A stretch of DNA of 64,000 nt, from positions 32,562,452 to 32,626,451 of the forward strand of contig CM043800.1 in assembly GCA_023974075.1 (NCBI GenBank), written 5' to 3'. Shown piece after piece: positions 32,570-45,900 of the stretch. The first letter of the stretch is position 1, and every line of letters starts with the position of its first letter. This DNA is from Chaenocephalus aceratus (Eukaryota; Chordata; Actinopteri; Perciformes; Channichthyidae). Made by a program: the position numbers and the translations under genes. Below the pieces are notes generated by a model. That model was not told where the DNA came from. It searched no databases and saw only the letters and a list, made by a program, of their open reading frames with translations.

Positions 32570-35500
32570 AACCCACATAGTTTCACGCAATCTTAGACAA
32601 ATTTAACATCTCCATCATCTAAAAAAGTGTGATTAATTCAAAGAAAATGTGCAGAATATGCCCCCATAGATTTAAACAGTGTGGCGTGTTTCTTCAGGAA
32701 AAAAGGAGTCCATCTTCCTCTAATATGGCGGAGTAACAGATGGAGTTTGGGTTGTGCCCTGTGCTGCATCCACACACCCTGTGTGTCATCTGTCATTACA
32801 TTCAGGTCATTGTTTGGAGCTCAGTGGCAGCGTGACTGAGTTGGCCAAGGCTTGACAACTGTCTCTGTTTCACACAGACAGGGAGAGAATATGCAGACAC
32901 CCTCAACCCTCACAGGGGAGAATCTGTGTGCCATTGTGCGGCCTGGTTCACTTTCCCAAATTAGGACTAACACGTTGCCCACAGTTGTTGAACAGAATAG
33001 ATCAAACATATATTCAACTCCGGGTGTTGCATGTGCAATAGAATAGCGTTCTATTGTGAAGAATCTGTCGCATGTTGGCTGCTGTCATGCATGTTTTTCC
33101 GCATGATATCTATGATGTTAACTGTGCAACCTCACAAACACGATTTCCTGCAGGACAACAGATGGTGTGGTGTCACGTTGTATTGCATTATAAAACAATT
33201 TTATTGCGTACACTATTGGAATATTTGTCTTTTCACTTACCTAGGACACAAAACCCCCTTTGCCTGACATATAATCCAAATTGAAACGGAGTAAACAATG
33301 AAAGCATACATACAACGTACATAACTGAAACATACTACTAAAGGAAAAGATGAGTGGGGTATTGTAATGATGACTGAGGTGTGAAGATGCACATTAAAGA
33401 TTGATGGTTGTGTGGCCATTAATGGAACAGCCATGACTTATGGTGCGTTCAATTTGTACTGGGAAGTATTCATTTCAGAGTTCCCAGTCGGACAATTTAA
33501 CGGTATGAAGCTGGACGTTTTGTCATTGGAAGTCTAAACGTTTGAGTTTGTGCTTCCAAATTCTGTTTTGCAAGATAACAAAAGCTCTCAAAAACAAAAA
33601 AATCGACCACATGCGACAATATTTTCTTCGAACACAGTGTCATATCTCTATCAGAACATGTATGTAACACTGCCTGTTTTTAGCATGTTACAAAACTCCT
33701 GCACTACACCATTATTCATCCATCTCTCAATAAGGTATTGGAAATATGAAGAAAATCAAATATTCCTATATTTTCTATCAAATACCATGACAATGATACT
33801 GCAATGATTCATTTAGGGTTGACTATGGGGATTTCAAAAACATTTACAACATTTTTGATAAAGAGTCATCATTAATATGAATATTATGGCTTGTGGGGTC
33901 TACTTCAATAACAGAAAAGCTACAACAGTGTCTTAACTTAAACTATAACATCACTTGACTATAATGCATCCTTATATATTATATTTCAAATTCAACAACA
34001 TTTAAGATAATACATACAGTAGTCTTATTTCATGATATAATATCTATATATTGCCCGGCTTTACTCTTGATCCAACCATCCGACCCTTGTTCTTACCCTG
34101 AGCTGCAGTGGTTGATGGGACAGGTTGTTATTAATGCCTTCAGAGTTTAGACTTTTCAGACGCGTCTCTCTGGCCTTGCTCCAGCTGTTCAGGGTCAGGG
34201 CTACGATGTAGGCTGCTGATTATATGCATACATCTAACTATAAGCTGCTCTCACAGAGTGCGCATTTGTACATACACAATTTTCTCCATTCATGTTTGTT
34301 AGGTCCTCAGACGAGATAGTGGAATTACGTTTGCTCATGTGTACATAAGGCTAGTTATCCCTTGTCCCTTTTTGGCCTTCTGTATTTTGACACATATAGT
34401 AGATGATCACCCCTCATCCTTCAAACGTGCACTACTGCATTTGATATTACTCTTAAGTTGCGAGTGTTCGCCAGAGCCCCTTGTCAGTCATCTACAGTAC
34501 AGTATGTTTATATATTAATAGCGTTGCCTGGCTTTGCAGCTCGCTTCAACTGTGCGATTTACATTCAGGTGAATAAAACATATCCTTTGAAATCCATTTA
34601 TTAATAAGAACTATTGACCAGCAGTATTGACTGAAGCTCAAGGGCCTGTATCTAATAAAAATCCGTTAACCTTGTGCCTGCCAGGAGGAGCGGAGTCAAA
34701 CCTCTTGGAGGAAGCGGTGGGGCGGGGGGGACTAAACACAACCAAGCTAAAATAAATCATTGTAAAGATGAAACTTGTGTAGACGCTCAGCTGCATCATT
34801 CTCCCTTTACTATCATTATATAGTCTTTGTACCCCAAGCCAGCTGAGGACAACATGGCAAAACGGACTGTTCCCTTTCATAATGATTTCACAACTTCCCA
34901 CTCTTGTGCTAACACCAATTGCTACAACCACATTTCCTTTTGTGTGAATGTGTGGGTTTGTGAGCAGCTCTGCCTTTCACTACTGGTTAGGGGCTAACAC
35001 CTCTTTCAGGTTAAGTCTTTTTTTCCACCTCAGAAAAGAGAGCGAATAGCAGCATTTTGTGTTGCCTCCTCCCTCCTCCCTCCTTCCTTTCCTTGCCCGA
35101 CTCATCTGTCAATGAAAGACACAGTTTTGCCACAAGGCATTGTGTGTTTAGCGGTGGTGCCAGCAACTGCCATTTGGGCGCAGGGAGGCACGGGGATCCT
35201 CCCCCTTTGAACTGCTGCCAAGCCAGCCAGCTTGCACCTTCTTTAATAACTTCCCCCGAAGGCACTTCCTTCTTTTTCTCTCCCTCGCCCTCCTCTCCCT
35301 CTCCTTTTCTTCCCCTTTCTCTCATTCACTCCCACCCTCCTGCCTCTTTTTTAAATGACTGCAGTTTTCACGGGTAAAGCTGCGATGCTGATAAGAAAGG
35401 TAAGGCTGCTTTTAACCGACAGCCTGACATCAAATCTCTGTGGAAAAACACACGCAAATGAATAGAGGGTTAAGAGCATGTATGGACGTACAGACAGAGG

Positions 35501-36990
35501 CTTAGAGAGGGGGTTTCCTAGAAAGAGATTTCGTTGATTTTGGTTGAAGTTGTATTAAAAATCCACTTAACATGTCAATGTGTTCTTTTGTTAATTTGTA
35601 TAACATTGAAACCCGAGTCCATTAAGTCACACAAATCTATCAAAATAAGCATTTATTTGTATTCTATCACAGCACATGTGCAAATTCCTAGAGATTGTTG
35701 CAACGTTGGCACTCATGTCATTGCTACAACTGCTCTTTAGTACAAATACTGATAATGGTACAGATGAATAAAAAACGTTGATACTTCCTGTCTAAGAAGA
35801 AAACTATTTTTTTTTTTTTAAAGTAATGACAATAAAGGAAATTCTACCGTATGCATTCATGTAGAAAACAAACATAATGGGAGCGGAATAAGTATACATT
35901 ACAACATTTAAAAAACAAGACATGCACAGATATAAGGTGAAAAAGACAATAACAAAAACATGGCATCCACATGCTCTGCCCTGCCTGACTGTGTTCCCCC
36001 TTGTTTCCTCTCTTATAGCGGGCCTCTCAGGACAGCGTTAACTCCACCACAAAGTCTCCCTGTGAACCCCCGACCTGTCAGTTCCACTGTACAACACCAT
36101 GGCCCCGGGACAGACAAGCTCGGGTGGAGAGGTAAAGAGAGAAAAAAGGCAAAGAGACCTGGCTCGAAGCACAGTAGGCAATAGGTGTCATATTAAGGGT
36201 GTGTAATACACTATGTCACCTCAATAGCGTATGGGCCATTAAAGCTATAACCTCATACACCGGGGCGTTTATTTTGTCACTAGGGATTATTCGGAACAAA
36301 CGTGCTTGCCGGGGAATTTGTGGTTGTTTGTGTGCTTGTATTTGTTGATAAATGTTTGTGTACACCTTAATGTATATAATCTTCAAAGTAGTTCTCCCTT
36401 TAAATCCAGGGCCACCTTTTTTTCCCCGTGTGCATATGGCCCACAGTGGCAGTGTATTAAAGGCTGGCAGGTAGGGTGGAGGGGGGGTTAAAAATGAGAA
36501 TGTAAATACAGGCGTGAGCTCACCCAACTTCCCCCACCATCACCTCTTCGTAGTCACCCTCCTCCTCCCCCTCCTGTGTGAGGGTGAGGCAGCAAGGGGG
36601 TGACCTTGCCCGGTGTAATTAAAGTGAAACACCTTGACTTGTCACCATTGCCTGAGACAGCTTAAATCTCCCTAATGTAAATGGAGGCTGCCGCTGACGT
36701 GCTGCAAGGCACGGCCGCGGAGAAGATACAAGCGCTGGTGATCCATCTCTGTACCAGTGCACACACACGCACACACTACCTCTATGTATCCCTGTTTTTT
36801 TGCTTTTTCTCACTCCCTTTTTTTTCTTCCTGAAACACATGCAAATATACACAATCTTTCTTTCTCTGTCTTTCATAAACACCCTCCCTCCTCTCCTCAA
36901 ACCCATCCTTAGCATTCTGCTACCCCACCTCATCTTGCTGTCCGTTGCTTTTATTTAATTTACACCCCTGACAGCACAATGCTTACCTTT
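32570..36990. other. Non-coding DNA, few repeats
   Basis: No gene is supported over 4.4 kb. A phrase at 33436-33490 (GGTGCGTTCAATTTGTACT, then TTCCCAGTCGG) resembles the terminus of a fish DNA element, but no second end was found. CT-rich DNA lies at 35065-35350 and a T-run at 35807-35820. Positions 36225-36300 and 36540-36720 are low-repeat, with ATTAAAG and GTAATTAAAG motifs, and may be regulatory. Confidence 0.4.
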
Positions 36991-36995
36991 TTATA

Positions 36996-37052
36996 GCAGC
37001 GGCAGCAGCGGCAGCGGCAGCAGCAGCGGCAGCAGCAGCGGCAGCAGCAGCA
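36996..37052. repeat. (CAG/CGG)n trinucleotide repeat
   Basis: 57 bases made of GCAGCG and GCAGCAGCG units, about 19 trinucleotides. Read as a frame it would give Gln/Arg, Ala or Ser/Gly runs, but it is not within an open frame of useful length. CAG and CGG arrays are prone to hairpins and to length change. Confidence 0.95.
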
Positions 37053-40000
37053 ATGCCTCATGGGATAGCTCAGATGTTGTGGTGAAAGGTGGCACAACCA
37101 TGGAATTATTTAGAGGGTAGTGAAATGATCAGTGAAATTAACAATAACACATACTTTTCCTGTTGTCAGTATCATGATTAATAGGAGGGAAAGAGCATAG
37201 TGCATTTGAAAGTCTATTGGATGTAGCTTATTTGGTGTTTACAAGTGCTTCATGACATTTGTTTGGAGACTTCCCACGCTGCTTTCCAGCTTGTCTGTCT
37301 TTGTACTCGGGCACACCGGATCAGGTTGATTGATTGATCCTATTTTTTCACTGGGGGCAAACACATGGCTCATATCTACTGCCAGCTTCTTTGGGAGTAG
37401 GGGGGGGATAGCAGTACAGAGAAGGCAATTAGCAGTGAAATTCTGTTGACTTTGCCCTTCAATTAAAGCTCTGTTATACAAAAGTCTTGTTGACCCTTCT
37501 GTCCTGCCCTCCATTAGAAGTCATGGCAACACATTGCTGAAAGACTGCCTGCTAAATTCCAGGCTCATTTGCCGTTTGGGGAACCGGGGACCGCCTGAAA
37601 CGACAACAGAAGCAGGACCCGGGGCTCATGCCAACAAATCGCCCTGTCTGAATGCCACAATGGCATGTGAAAGAATGCAATGTGCCCCCTGTGCCAACTT
37701 TACCAGTTGCCGATGCCCTGTGCCAGGCGCCCCCCCCCCCCTCCCTCCCGTGCCCTGCCCAGGCTGTGGGCACCGTGACAGGAGCCAGACGCCCGTCATG
37801 TGTCTGCACCAGGCAGCCTGCCCTCTTGCCCTAAACCCCGGGGCATTGGGGGTTCTGTCCCATACACTTCTCCAGAATATGCCAGGGATTGCGGGTGGTG
37901 CCAGGCAGCGGAAATGTCCCGCAGTACACACACTCTGACGGGCTCTGAGGAGGCCCAGTGGTTGCAGGGCAGTGCCAAGTCAACAGGGAACCATTCCTGC
38001 TCTCCAGGAACTGCTTTGGGAATCCTCTCTCCTTCGGTAGACAGGCACTGATGCAGGTAGTCTTTTGTCTCTGATTGCCTGATCTCCTCTACGAGATTTT
38101 TACATCATACAGATGGAAAACTGTGGAGAAATACTTCATGATCCATGAGGAGCTGCACTCTTGTGGAACTGACAGTTCAGATAATATTAGTTGATCCCCA
38201 AAGGCAAATCCATATTTCCCCCTTTATAAAGACTTGAAGGCACAGACTGCAGACAACGAGCGTTTACCTGCCTGCGTGCTGGAGCATCATAGACAAGCTC
38301 AGGATTAGACAGCAAGGCAACAGAGAAAGACAACAAACAAGCATGCTGCTATTGTGATGGACAGCCTCCACTGTGAGGTTCAGTGTGTCAATGTGTTCGG
38401 TGTGTGATGTAGCAACTGCTTCAGCCACGGGGGTCTATAGGAGGGAGAAAAAAGAGTGAGCAAGTTAGAGAGAACACGTGGGAGAGAGAAAGAGAGAATG
38501 AGCAATGAGCTCAGGTGGGTCTGACATCTGCATTCACTTCCTGTCTTTTTCAGAAGGGGGGGAGGACGAGGAAGGAGACGTGAAAAGGAACGGGTGGTGG
38601 GTAAGGTGAGGGGGGGCTGGAAGAAAACAAGTGCGAGATGAAGGCCTTTCTTGAGGCTACAAAGGAGCTGCACACTGGAAAAAGGCTGGGGAGCCCTCAA
38701 TGGGGCTAAAGAACACGCAGACAAAACTTGGGAAGGAAGAAGGCATGTCTTACAATGGCACCGGGCCCCATGCTTGGTTCAAAGAACCAGTCAGAAGTAC
38801 AGAAAGAGGAAGACAGAATGGAAATGATGGACCTGCTGGGAAGTATAGTAGTCGTAGCAGTAGGAGGGGGAGAATGGTATATATGCTGGGCAAAAGGCCA
38901 CCGAGGTTTCTCAGCTATTCATTTGAAAACAAACTGTGCGGCGCAGGCAGGCACGGTCAAACTGCATTTGGGTGTGTAGTGGATTTTGTCTTAGTCCTCA
39001 AAAAAAAAGAAAAGACGGTGCTCCATGTGTGGCCCTATGCTAAAAGTCAGGCCGGAGAGGCGGGATGAGGTGTAGCCTGGGAGCTAGGAAAGGAATACGG
39101 GGAAATAAGAGGGGGGAATTGGAAACAAGTAAAATAAATGAGCAGAGTCGGTGGGAAAGGAAGTGAGAGAGAACAGCGGATAAACTGATGATGTCATACC
39201 ATCGCTGCGATGATTTATATAGGAAAATTAGACAACAATTTCTCGCAATTTTTCTTAAATTGGTTTACTACTTTTATAATTAGATTCCATTGATTTCATT
39301 TGAAAAAGCAAAGCATTTCCCTGGCGTGGCAGTTAAACTAGGCGGGTTTTTTTTGTGGCAACGGCACACAAAGAGAGAAACGGAGTGACAGTGAGCTGTT
39401 TGCATGTCCTTGGGATGCCAGAGTCATTGTCAAGGCTTATCAGAATCTAGGGGCAAAGAAAGAGCGAGGGAAGGGGGGAGAAAAAGGGATCGAAAAATGC
39501 ACATGGCTTTAATAAAACTTTATCACTAGTTACCTTAGCACTGTCTCCCTCGCCCCCCCCCCCCCTCCTCCTCTGCAACTCTGTGACACCATGGCTCTAA
39601 TATTCAAAGAGCTTCGGGTGCGCGGCTGCGGGAATCACGTTTAACTTCACCAATTTCTTATTGCCTGTCAGTCTCTCTAATTTGATCTGGCGTTGGACAG
39701 TTACAGTTTTGGACAGTGGAGTCACGGCACATATTGGCAGGGAGACTGGCAGCTAATAAAAGCCAGCTTGGTATTTACTCCCCTTTTCCTTTTATTTAAA
39801 AAATATATCTCAATATTGTTATGATGAATATATATGCATTTAAGCCTCACCTATCTCTCTGCGTGGCCTCTCGGTTAATAATATGTTATTGATTTCCATA
39901 CCGGACTGGCTATATATCTGTTTTAATTTAAAGGCCTTATCGCTCCCTCTGTGATACATGAACCCTTCCTTTATTTATTTTTTTCCTTTTCCCCCCCTGC

Positions 40001-40846
40001 AGGTATTATTAAGTCTTTGTAGGAGTAGAGGTAACATGTTTTCTCCAGTCTCACTGGTTACTTGATATAACGGAGGGATACTCATTACAGGCTCCACATC
40101 CTGAGCCTTCATATTTTCTTTGACAGATTGGATCAAGGGTACAGCGGGTCAGGTATTGTGCTTAGATTTAGATACTGTGAAGACTCATTTGAATAGAACA
40201 GAGTAAAACTGAAAATAATTATATTTTCACTGACATGACCTGGTTCCTGATACACTATAAATACTGACCTTGGTGTAATTTGTTAAAAGTCATTAATAGT
40301 TAATCCAGATGCTGGACTTGATATCCTTACTAGTTCATCTTCACAGTACAACAGGGACAAACCGCCTCACCAGTGAAACCTTTGGCCAACCCCATTGGAT
40401 GGTTAGACCTCTCAGGGCACTGCCTCGCCCTCTATCCCCTTGGCCCATTTCCACCCTCCAGAATGTTAAAGGGATGGAGATGAAGGAAAGGAGGAGCAGG
40501 AGGAAGAAGATGAGGAGGGCTCTGCGAGAAGGAGGAATAAGCAGTGCATGTATATATGCGAAATACATGCGCCATCAGCAGAAAAGGGTCTGAGTCAGCC
40601 GTTTGCCGGGCCTTGCCGCATGCTAAAACACATAGAGGCAAAGCCCATTAAAAATGAATGCCACACGATAATCACATTCACACTTAAAATGTAATGTTGG
40701 TACGCTGCGGCCGACAAAGAGAAGGCGGCATAGGGCGCTGTAATTATGACCGTGTCTCCTGTACTTCCTACTTTAGGGTGACGCCTCTGCGTGGCCTCTG
40801 GAAGTGCTTTCTGATTCGGGGGGGAACCGGGGGCAGGTCATGTAGT

Positions 40847-40863
40847 CTAATTGTTGCAATTAG
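40847..40863. promoter_or_regulatory. Palindromic pair of homeodomain cores
   Basis: CTAATTG-TTG-CAATTAG is a perfect inverted pair of TAATTG cores separated by 3 bp. Paired-class homeodomain proteins can bind such P3 sites (TAAT-N3-ATTA) as dimers. It lies in a low-repeat stretch at 40690-40980. Function is inferred from the motif alone. Confidence 0.3.
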
Positions 40864-41314
40864 CTTAAAGGACTACATAGACCACACTGACATCTTCATA
40901 AGGGCAGTGTATCGGAAGGTTAATCCCATCTTTCCCATATTGTTGTGTCCTGATCTGCCTCTCCGGGAATAAGGTGTCTCTTCCCTTTTTCCAGATTTCG
41001 AGAGGAGAGGAAGAAAGACTGTTGCAGTATAAACTATAAAGCTATATCTGAGATTTTGGGCTAGAAAAGTGAAAATAAGTTCACTGTGCGCGCACCATTA
41101 TTTAAACCTTTAACAATTTAACGTTCCCTCTGATGGTAAAGGTGATCATTGAAACACTCCAACACCCACGAGCCAACCTTAAAGCTTGCATGCAGCATTG
41201 GAGCCCCCCCCTGGTGAGAGTGCACGGGGCCTTGGGGGCCCTCATTTGCGGAGGCAGCAGAGACAATGAGTGGGTGGGTGGTGGCGGGAAGGATTGACGG
41301 GGAGCTGGACAGGA

Positions 41315-41332
41315 GGGGGGGGGGGGGGGGGG
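41315..41332. repeat. G-run of 18
   Basis: Eighteen consecutive G on the plus strand, followed by C and GGG. It could form a G-quadruplex. Such runs are also common sites of sequencing length error. Confidence 0.9.
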
Positions 41333-42321
41333 CGGGAGCCCACTCTCATTCTAGCTCAAGTGGGCTGAAGATGGCTGAGAAGTGCACTTCCCTTCACAGA
41401 AGGCAAATTAATGTTCTTCTTGCCCAAACATAATATTGTCAGAGAGGTGCACAATAGGAGACTCTCACTAGTGTTTCCTTGTGCTTTTGTGTACGTTTGT
41501 GCATATACAGTCAGTGTGCAAATGTGTGGCCATGACGGCCCCATTTAACCTACCATCCTTGGCCCCATGCAAGAGTAAGACCCTCCTCCTGGTCCTCCTC
41601 CAAGGTCAGCCTGGAGTTTCTGAAAGACACTCTCCCAGTCAATTGTACCTCCTTATTCAGGCAAAGGATATCTCTTTTGACCTTTTCACCTGCTTCTCCA
41701 TCTTCCCGTCAATTACAAAAACCCTGGGCATCTTCTTTTGAATATGACAGGGGTCCTTGGAAAGAGAGGAAAAGAGAAAAAAGAATAGCAACACACTTTG
41801 AGTGAATAAAGGGAGACAGCCATGCAAACTAGGTGAGCCAGAGGTTGACTGGTTGGGTGCAGCTCATACCATTCTTTACTCTGTTCATATCTCCTGGGCA
41901 ATGTTTAAATGTAAGCTTGGGCACATACAGAGCAGCTCCTTGGAAATAAGAAGGTGAAATACTTTTATTTCATTTGATGTATATTTATACCAGATCATTC
42001 CTCTAATACCAATTCATTGAAATCATACATATGTAAAGGTGAAAATTATGCAAAAGTCTTCTATTTTGAGACAACTAGACCAATAAAATGAATAGACAAG
42101 TGTCAAACACGGAGGAAGGCTGCGCTACCTATGAGAGTGAAGTTTTTTTCTTTATCTAGGTCACAATATGTGGAACAATTTCAACAGATGGGCTGCAAAG
42201 TACTCCCCAGGCGAACAGAAGTTAGTTTCTCTTTCTTTCTCATACCGTGGCCTGTGTACTCCTCCTCTGCCTTAAAGGATTCCATCATCGTAGTTTGTTG
42301 CAGGCAAATGCAAGTGCTCAT

Positions 42322-42341
42322 CACACACATACGCACGCACG

Positions 42342-42408
<67 letters not shown>

Positions 42409-42426
42409 ACACACACACACACACAC
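42322..42426. repeat. Compound (CA)/(CGCA) microsatellite
   Basis: About 105 bases of CA with CGCA steps near both ends. Thr/His-rich and Val/Cys-rich frames here are translations of the repeat. Confidence 0.95.
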
Positions 42427-42930
42427 TGTATGGACGTTGTGGCAGCAAAGACAAACACAAAACGATGTGGCCAAGTAGGTCAGAAATAATTCCTTTTCCT
42501 ACTTAATGGTGAAATATTATACCAGCAATGACCAAACGAAATAAGATTGTGCTTTAAATAGAAATATAAAAATACAAATCCTTATTTAATTATATATGTG
42601 TTTTCTAATCCCAAGAGGAGCTGCTGGTTGTTATAGTAGCGACTATAAAATAGTGTTTTCGTTAGACTGCAGATTTCATGTAAGGTAATGAAAAAGGTAA
42701 AAATACCTCCTGGTAATAACTTTGGATTTCAATTCCATGCAAAATGCAAGAAACAAAGAAACAAAGAAAGAAAAGGATTTAGTAAGTGCTTGGGATCTGA
42801 CAAGCTGTAAAAACATGTATTTTAAAAAATACTTCCAGTTTGGATTTTTACTCCTCTTGAGAGTTAGAATAGATAAAGAAGGAATGATGGAAAGAAAAAC
42901 AGAAATGCAGGGAAGTAAGGGCAAGAAGAA

Positions 42931-42948
42931 GACACACACACACACGCA

Positions 42949-42980
<32 letters not shown>

Positions 42981-42996
42981 CACGCACACACACAGA
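42931..42996. repeat. Compound (CA)/(CGCA) microsatellite
   Basis: About 66 bases of CA and CGCA, the second such compound tract within 600 bp. It interrupts the 221-residue minus-strand frame at 42676-43341, which is therefore not a real gene. Confidence 0.95.
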
Positions 42997-45900
42997 GAGA
43001 AAAGTGCTGGATAGATGGTGGAATGCAAAACGTTGTGTTTGCTGGTTTGACTGTGCGTGAGAGGCATAGACAGTCGGAGGTGGAGTGTGTGAGTGTAGAG
43101 GGGGTCCCATATAATAGAGAGGCTCCACCTGTTTACACTTCTTTGCCCCCAGCATTCTTGAGCAGGCCCCTTTAGAGGGCCCTCGTTCGCGACAGCCAGC
43201 TAACTGCTCTTGGGGAGCCCTCCGCAGGGACCACAAAAACAGCTGAAGCCTCGAAGGGCTTCCTGAAAAGGAGAGGAAGGAGTGTGGGGAAGCTGGGGGA
43301 AGACAAACAGGCAAGACATAGCGAGAATAATAGCAATACAACTAAATAGAACAAGTAAGAAAACAGAGACAACTTAAAAGAGTGTATCACTAGTGAACCA
43401 CTTCCAAACAAGCTTTTTTAATGAGGTCCGCTATTATTACAGAAAAGCAAAAGAGGAGAAAGCAGATAAAGCAGGAGGGGCTCGTGGCGTACAAGGAAAA
43501 GAATGAACGAATGGGTGTGCGAATGCCATGTGTGTACTGAATCACTTTATCTTTGTTTTTCTGCAACTGTACAATGACCTCTGTTTGGGGCTGGGAGGAA
43601 GACAGTAGCGGGCTGAGGATGGGGAAGAGGAGAGGGAGGAGGAGGAGGCGGAAGGGGGTGTTTGGGTAGCGGGAGGCTAACAGGCTAGACACCAGGCCTT
43701 TGTGTGCAAATTTCCCAGCAGCGCCTTACCAGTTAATTAAGGAGGTCAGTGAAAGAGGGAGAGAGAGAGAGCGATAGAGAGACAGAGATGGAGAGAGAGA
43801 TGTGGAAAGGTGGGGGTCGGCCCTAACGAGCTGTCCGCAGCACATGAATGAGGGGTTTGTCCTAAACTAAGCAGCGAGAGGCCAAACAATGTCAGCAGCA
43901 ATTAGCAACCAGTGGTGGGCAGCCAAGGGCCTGTTGACTGAGCAAGCAAAAGATGTGAGAAAGAAAGAAAATATAGGAACCCGGACATGCAGAAACACAT
44001 TTACAGTTACAAACATGCAGGATTAAATAGGAAGGAGCTGAGCAGTAGGAGGCGGGAGGCTGTGGAGAGCAGAAAAGGCGGAGGCGGGTCATGTTGCCTT
44101 CACCTCTCCACACAGCAAGGCCTTGACCCTGCTATCGGAGTGCTTTGAATCTACAATACTGGTGGAAGGTAACAGAGGCCAGAGGTGTGGCAGTGTTATC
44201 TGTATGCTCGAGTTGATATGGTAGATATAAGCTATGAGGGTGTGAAGCACAATTTCTAAGCTAAACAGACTGCTGCTTTCTCATTACTGTGTAAGATTTG
44301 ATAAGATTGAGTCATCATTGTTTTCTCTTGTCAATGCTTCATTTAAAAAGGCATTGAAATCTCTTATTTTCCCGGACAAGTCACTCCACTCAGCTCTCCA
44401 GCGACTCTGTTTTTGGCTCGTACCATTATCCTCTCCTGTCTGTTACCATTCTTGGCACAATACGAAGACTTCAGTCTTTGTTTCATTCTAATCTTAGAGG
44501 TGAAGTGGCCCTCTTGTACCTCGGTCTCTAATCGCTGGCAGAGGCAGTGTTCTCTAGTGGTGCTGGACTGCGATGAAAACCCGACATCCCCACAAAGAGA
44601 CAGAAAACTGCTGCAGTCAGGCTTTGTGTGCAAATATAAAAGCATACAAAAGCGGGAGCCTGAGATAGTGTCAGAGTTAGAATGTTTTCACTCTCCAGTT
44701 CTAGATATGGATGATATTTTTTTTAATATGGTGCTTATTTGTTGGCCACTTGTTGGGAGGGGGGCGACTCTGCGGCTGTGAGAAAGTGGAGCCGGCAGAT
44801 TGTGAAGAAAGTAGGTTGCGGTGTCGGAGAAAAGGCGAGTGGGTTCACCGGCTGTTGGAGAAGATGGTCACAGAAGGGCATGAGAAATGTGAGAAATTCA
44901 CTTTGTAATTGGCAAACGGGTCCATGAACGAGTCTCACGCTCTTACTTTTGTACAATTCATGTACATCCCTAGGAAATCGTTCTGAGAGTCCAACTTTTT
45001 ACCATATATTATGAATCAGAGTAGATATATTATGAATGTCTTCATGCATTTGCGCAGCCCATTTACCCTAATTGCCCCATTCCCTCCTTCTTTGTGTGCA
45101 GATAGATATTGCTCAAAACGTGCCAATAAACCAATCTCCAATCCATCTAATCTACAGACAAATAAACCCATTCATATTCTCACTTGTGAAATCCAACCTA
45201 CTCTAAAAGGGGAGAGCGATTCATTGGGATAAGTCCCTCCTGTCCTTCAGAGCAATCCATAATGCTGCTCAGCCAGTAATCAGGGCATATAGGGGCTGGG
45301 TGATCAGTGACAAAAGCTAGGCAGGGAGACATCAACCTGCTGGAGGGGAGTTGAGGTGGGGGGGGGGGCTGGCAGGATGAGCGTGGTAGCGATGGAGGAG
45401 GAGTAATCAGAATCCCATCCAGCCCCAGTTTCAGAAATTGCCATGCAGATTTAGAGCCTATAAAGGAGCATCCTTGGACTGCGCCTTCTCTCCTTCTGCC
45501 ACTCCAGACCTCCACTCCCCTCCATACCTTCCTCGCTCCCTCCCTCCCTCCCTTCCTTCGTGCTCATTGGACGCAGGTAGCCCCCAGTTGCGGGGCCCAG
45601 GTTACCGTAACCTTGGTGGTGAGATCGGCTGCTCGCCTTCATGCGGCCGGCTATTCATCAAGATGGAGGGGTGGTGGTGTGGGGGATGGCGGCAGAGGGG
45701 CAGAATATGCAGCAGGGGGAAATGAGCGTCCAAGACAGCGTCCCAAAAGGGTAACAAATCACCCTCCGTGCCCTAATCCGCCGAGGGGGGACTTGATGGA
45801 CCAATGGTCACAATATGTGGTGGTGGAGATACAGGGGTTTGACAAATCAAATATGGGGGCTCATCTGGGATTTAAACAAACATAATCAGCTCCTAAGGCT

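Larger units (their letters stand above)
37053..42321. other. Non-coding DNA, several enhancer-like stretches
   Basis: No exon is convincing. A 134-residue plus-strand frame at 37534-37938 is Cys/Pro-rich but has overlapping frames on the other strand and no domain. Low-repeat candidates for conserved regulation are 39190-39310, 39590-39780 and 40690-40980. A C-run of 13 lies at 39553-39565. GA-rich DNA occurs at 38430-38500 and 40480-40520. Confidence 0.4.

Noticed and set aside
33436..33540. GGTGCGTTCAATTTGTACT phrase resembling a transposon terminus
   Set aside because: No partner end or target duplication found.
37534..37938. 134-residue Cys/Pro-rich plus-strand frame
   Set aside because: No recognised domain, five overlapping frames on both strands, and a C-run inside; more likely GC-rich non-coding DNA.
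42676..43341. 221-residue minus-strand frame
   Set aside because: It runs through the CGCA microsatellite at 42931-42996, with hydrophobic low-complexity flanks from pyrimidine-rich DNA.
44413..44781. 122-residue plus-strand frame
   Set aside because: No domain, no splice context and an equally open minus-strand frame over the same bases.
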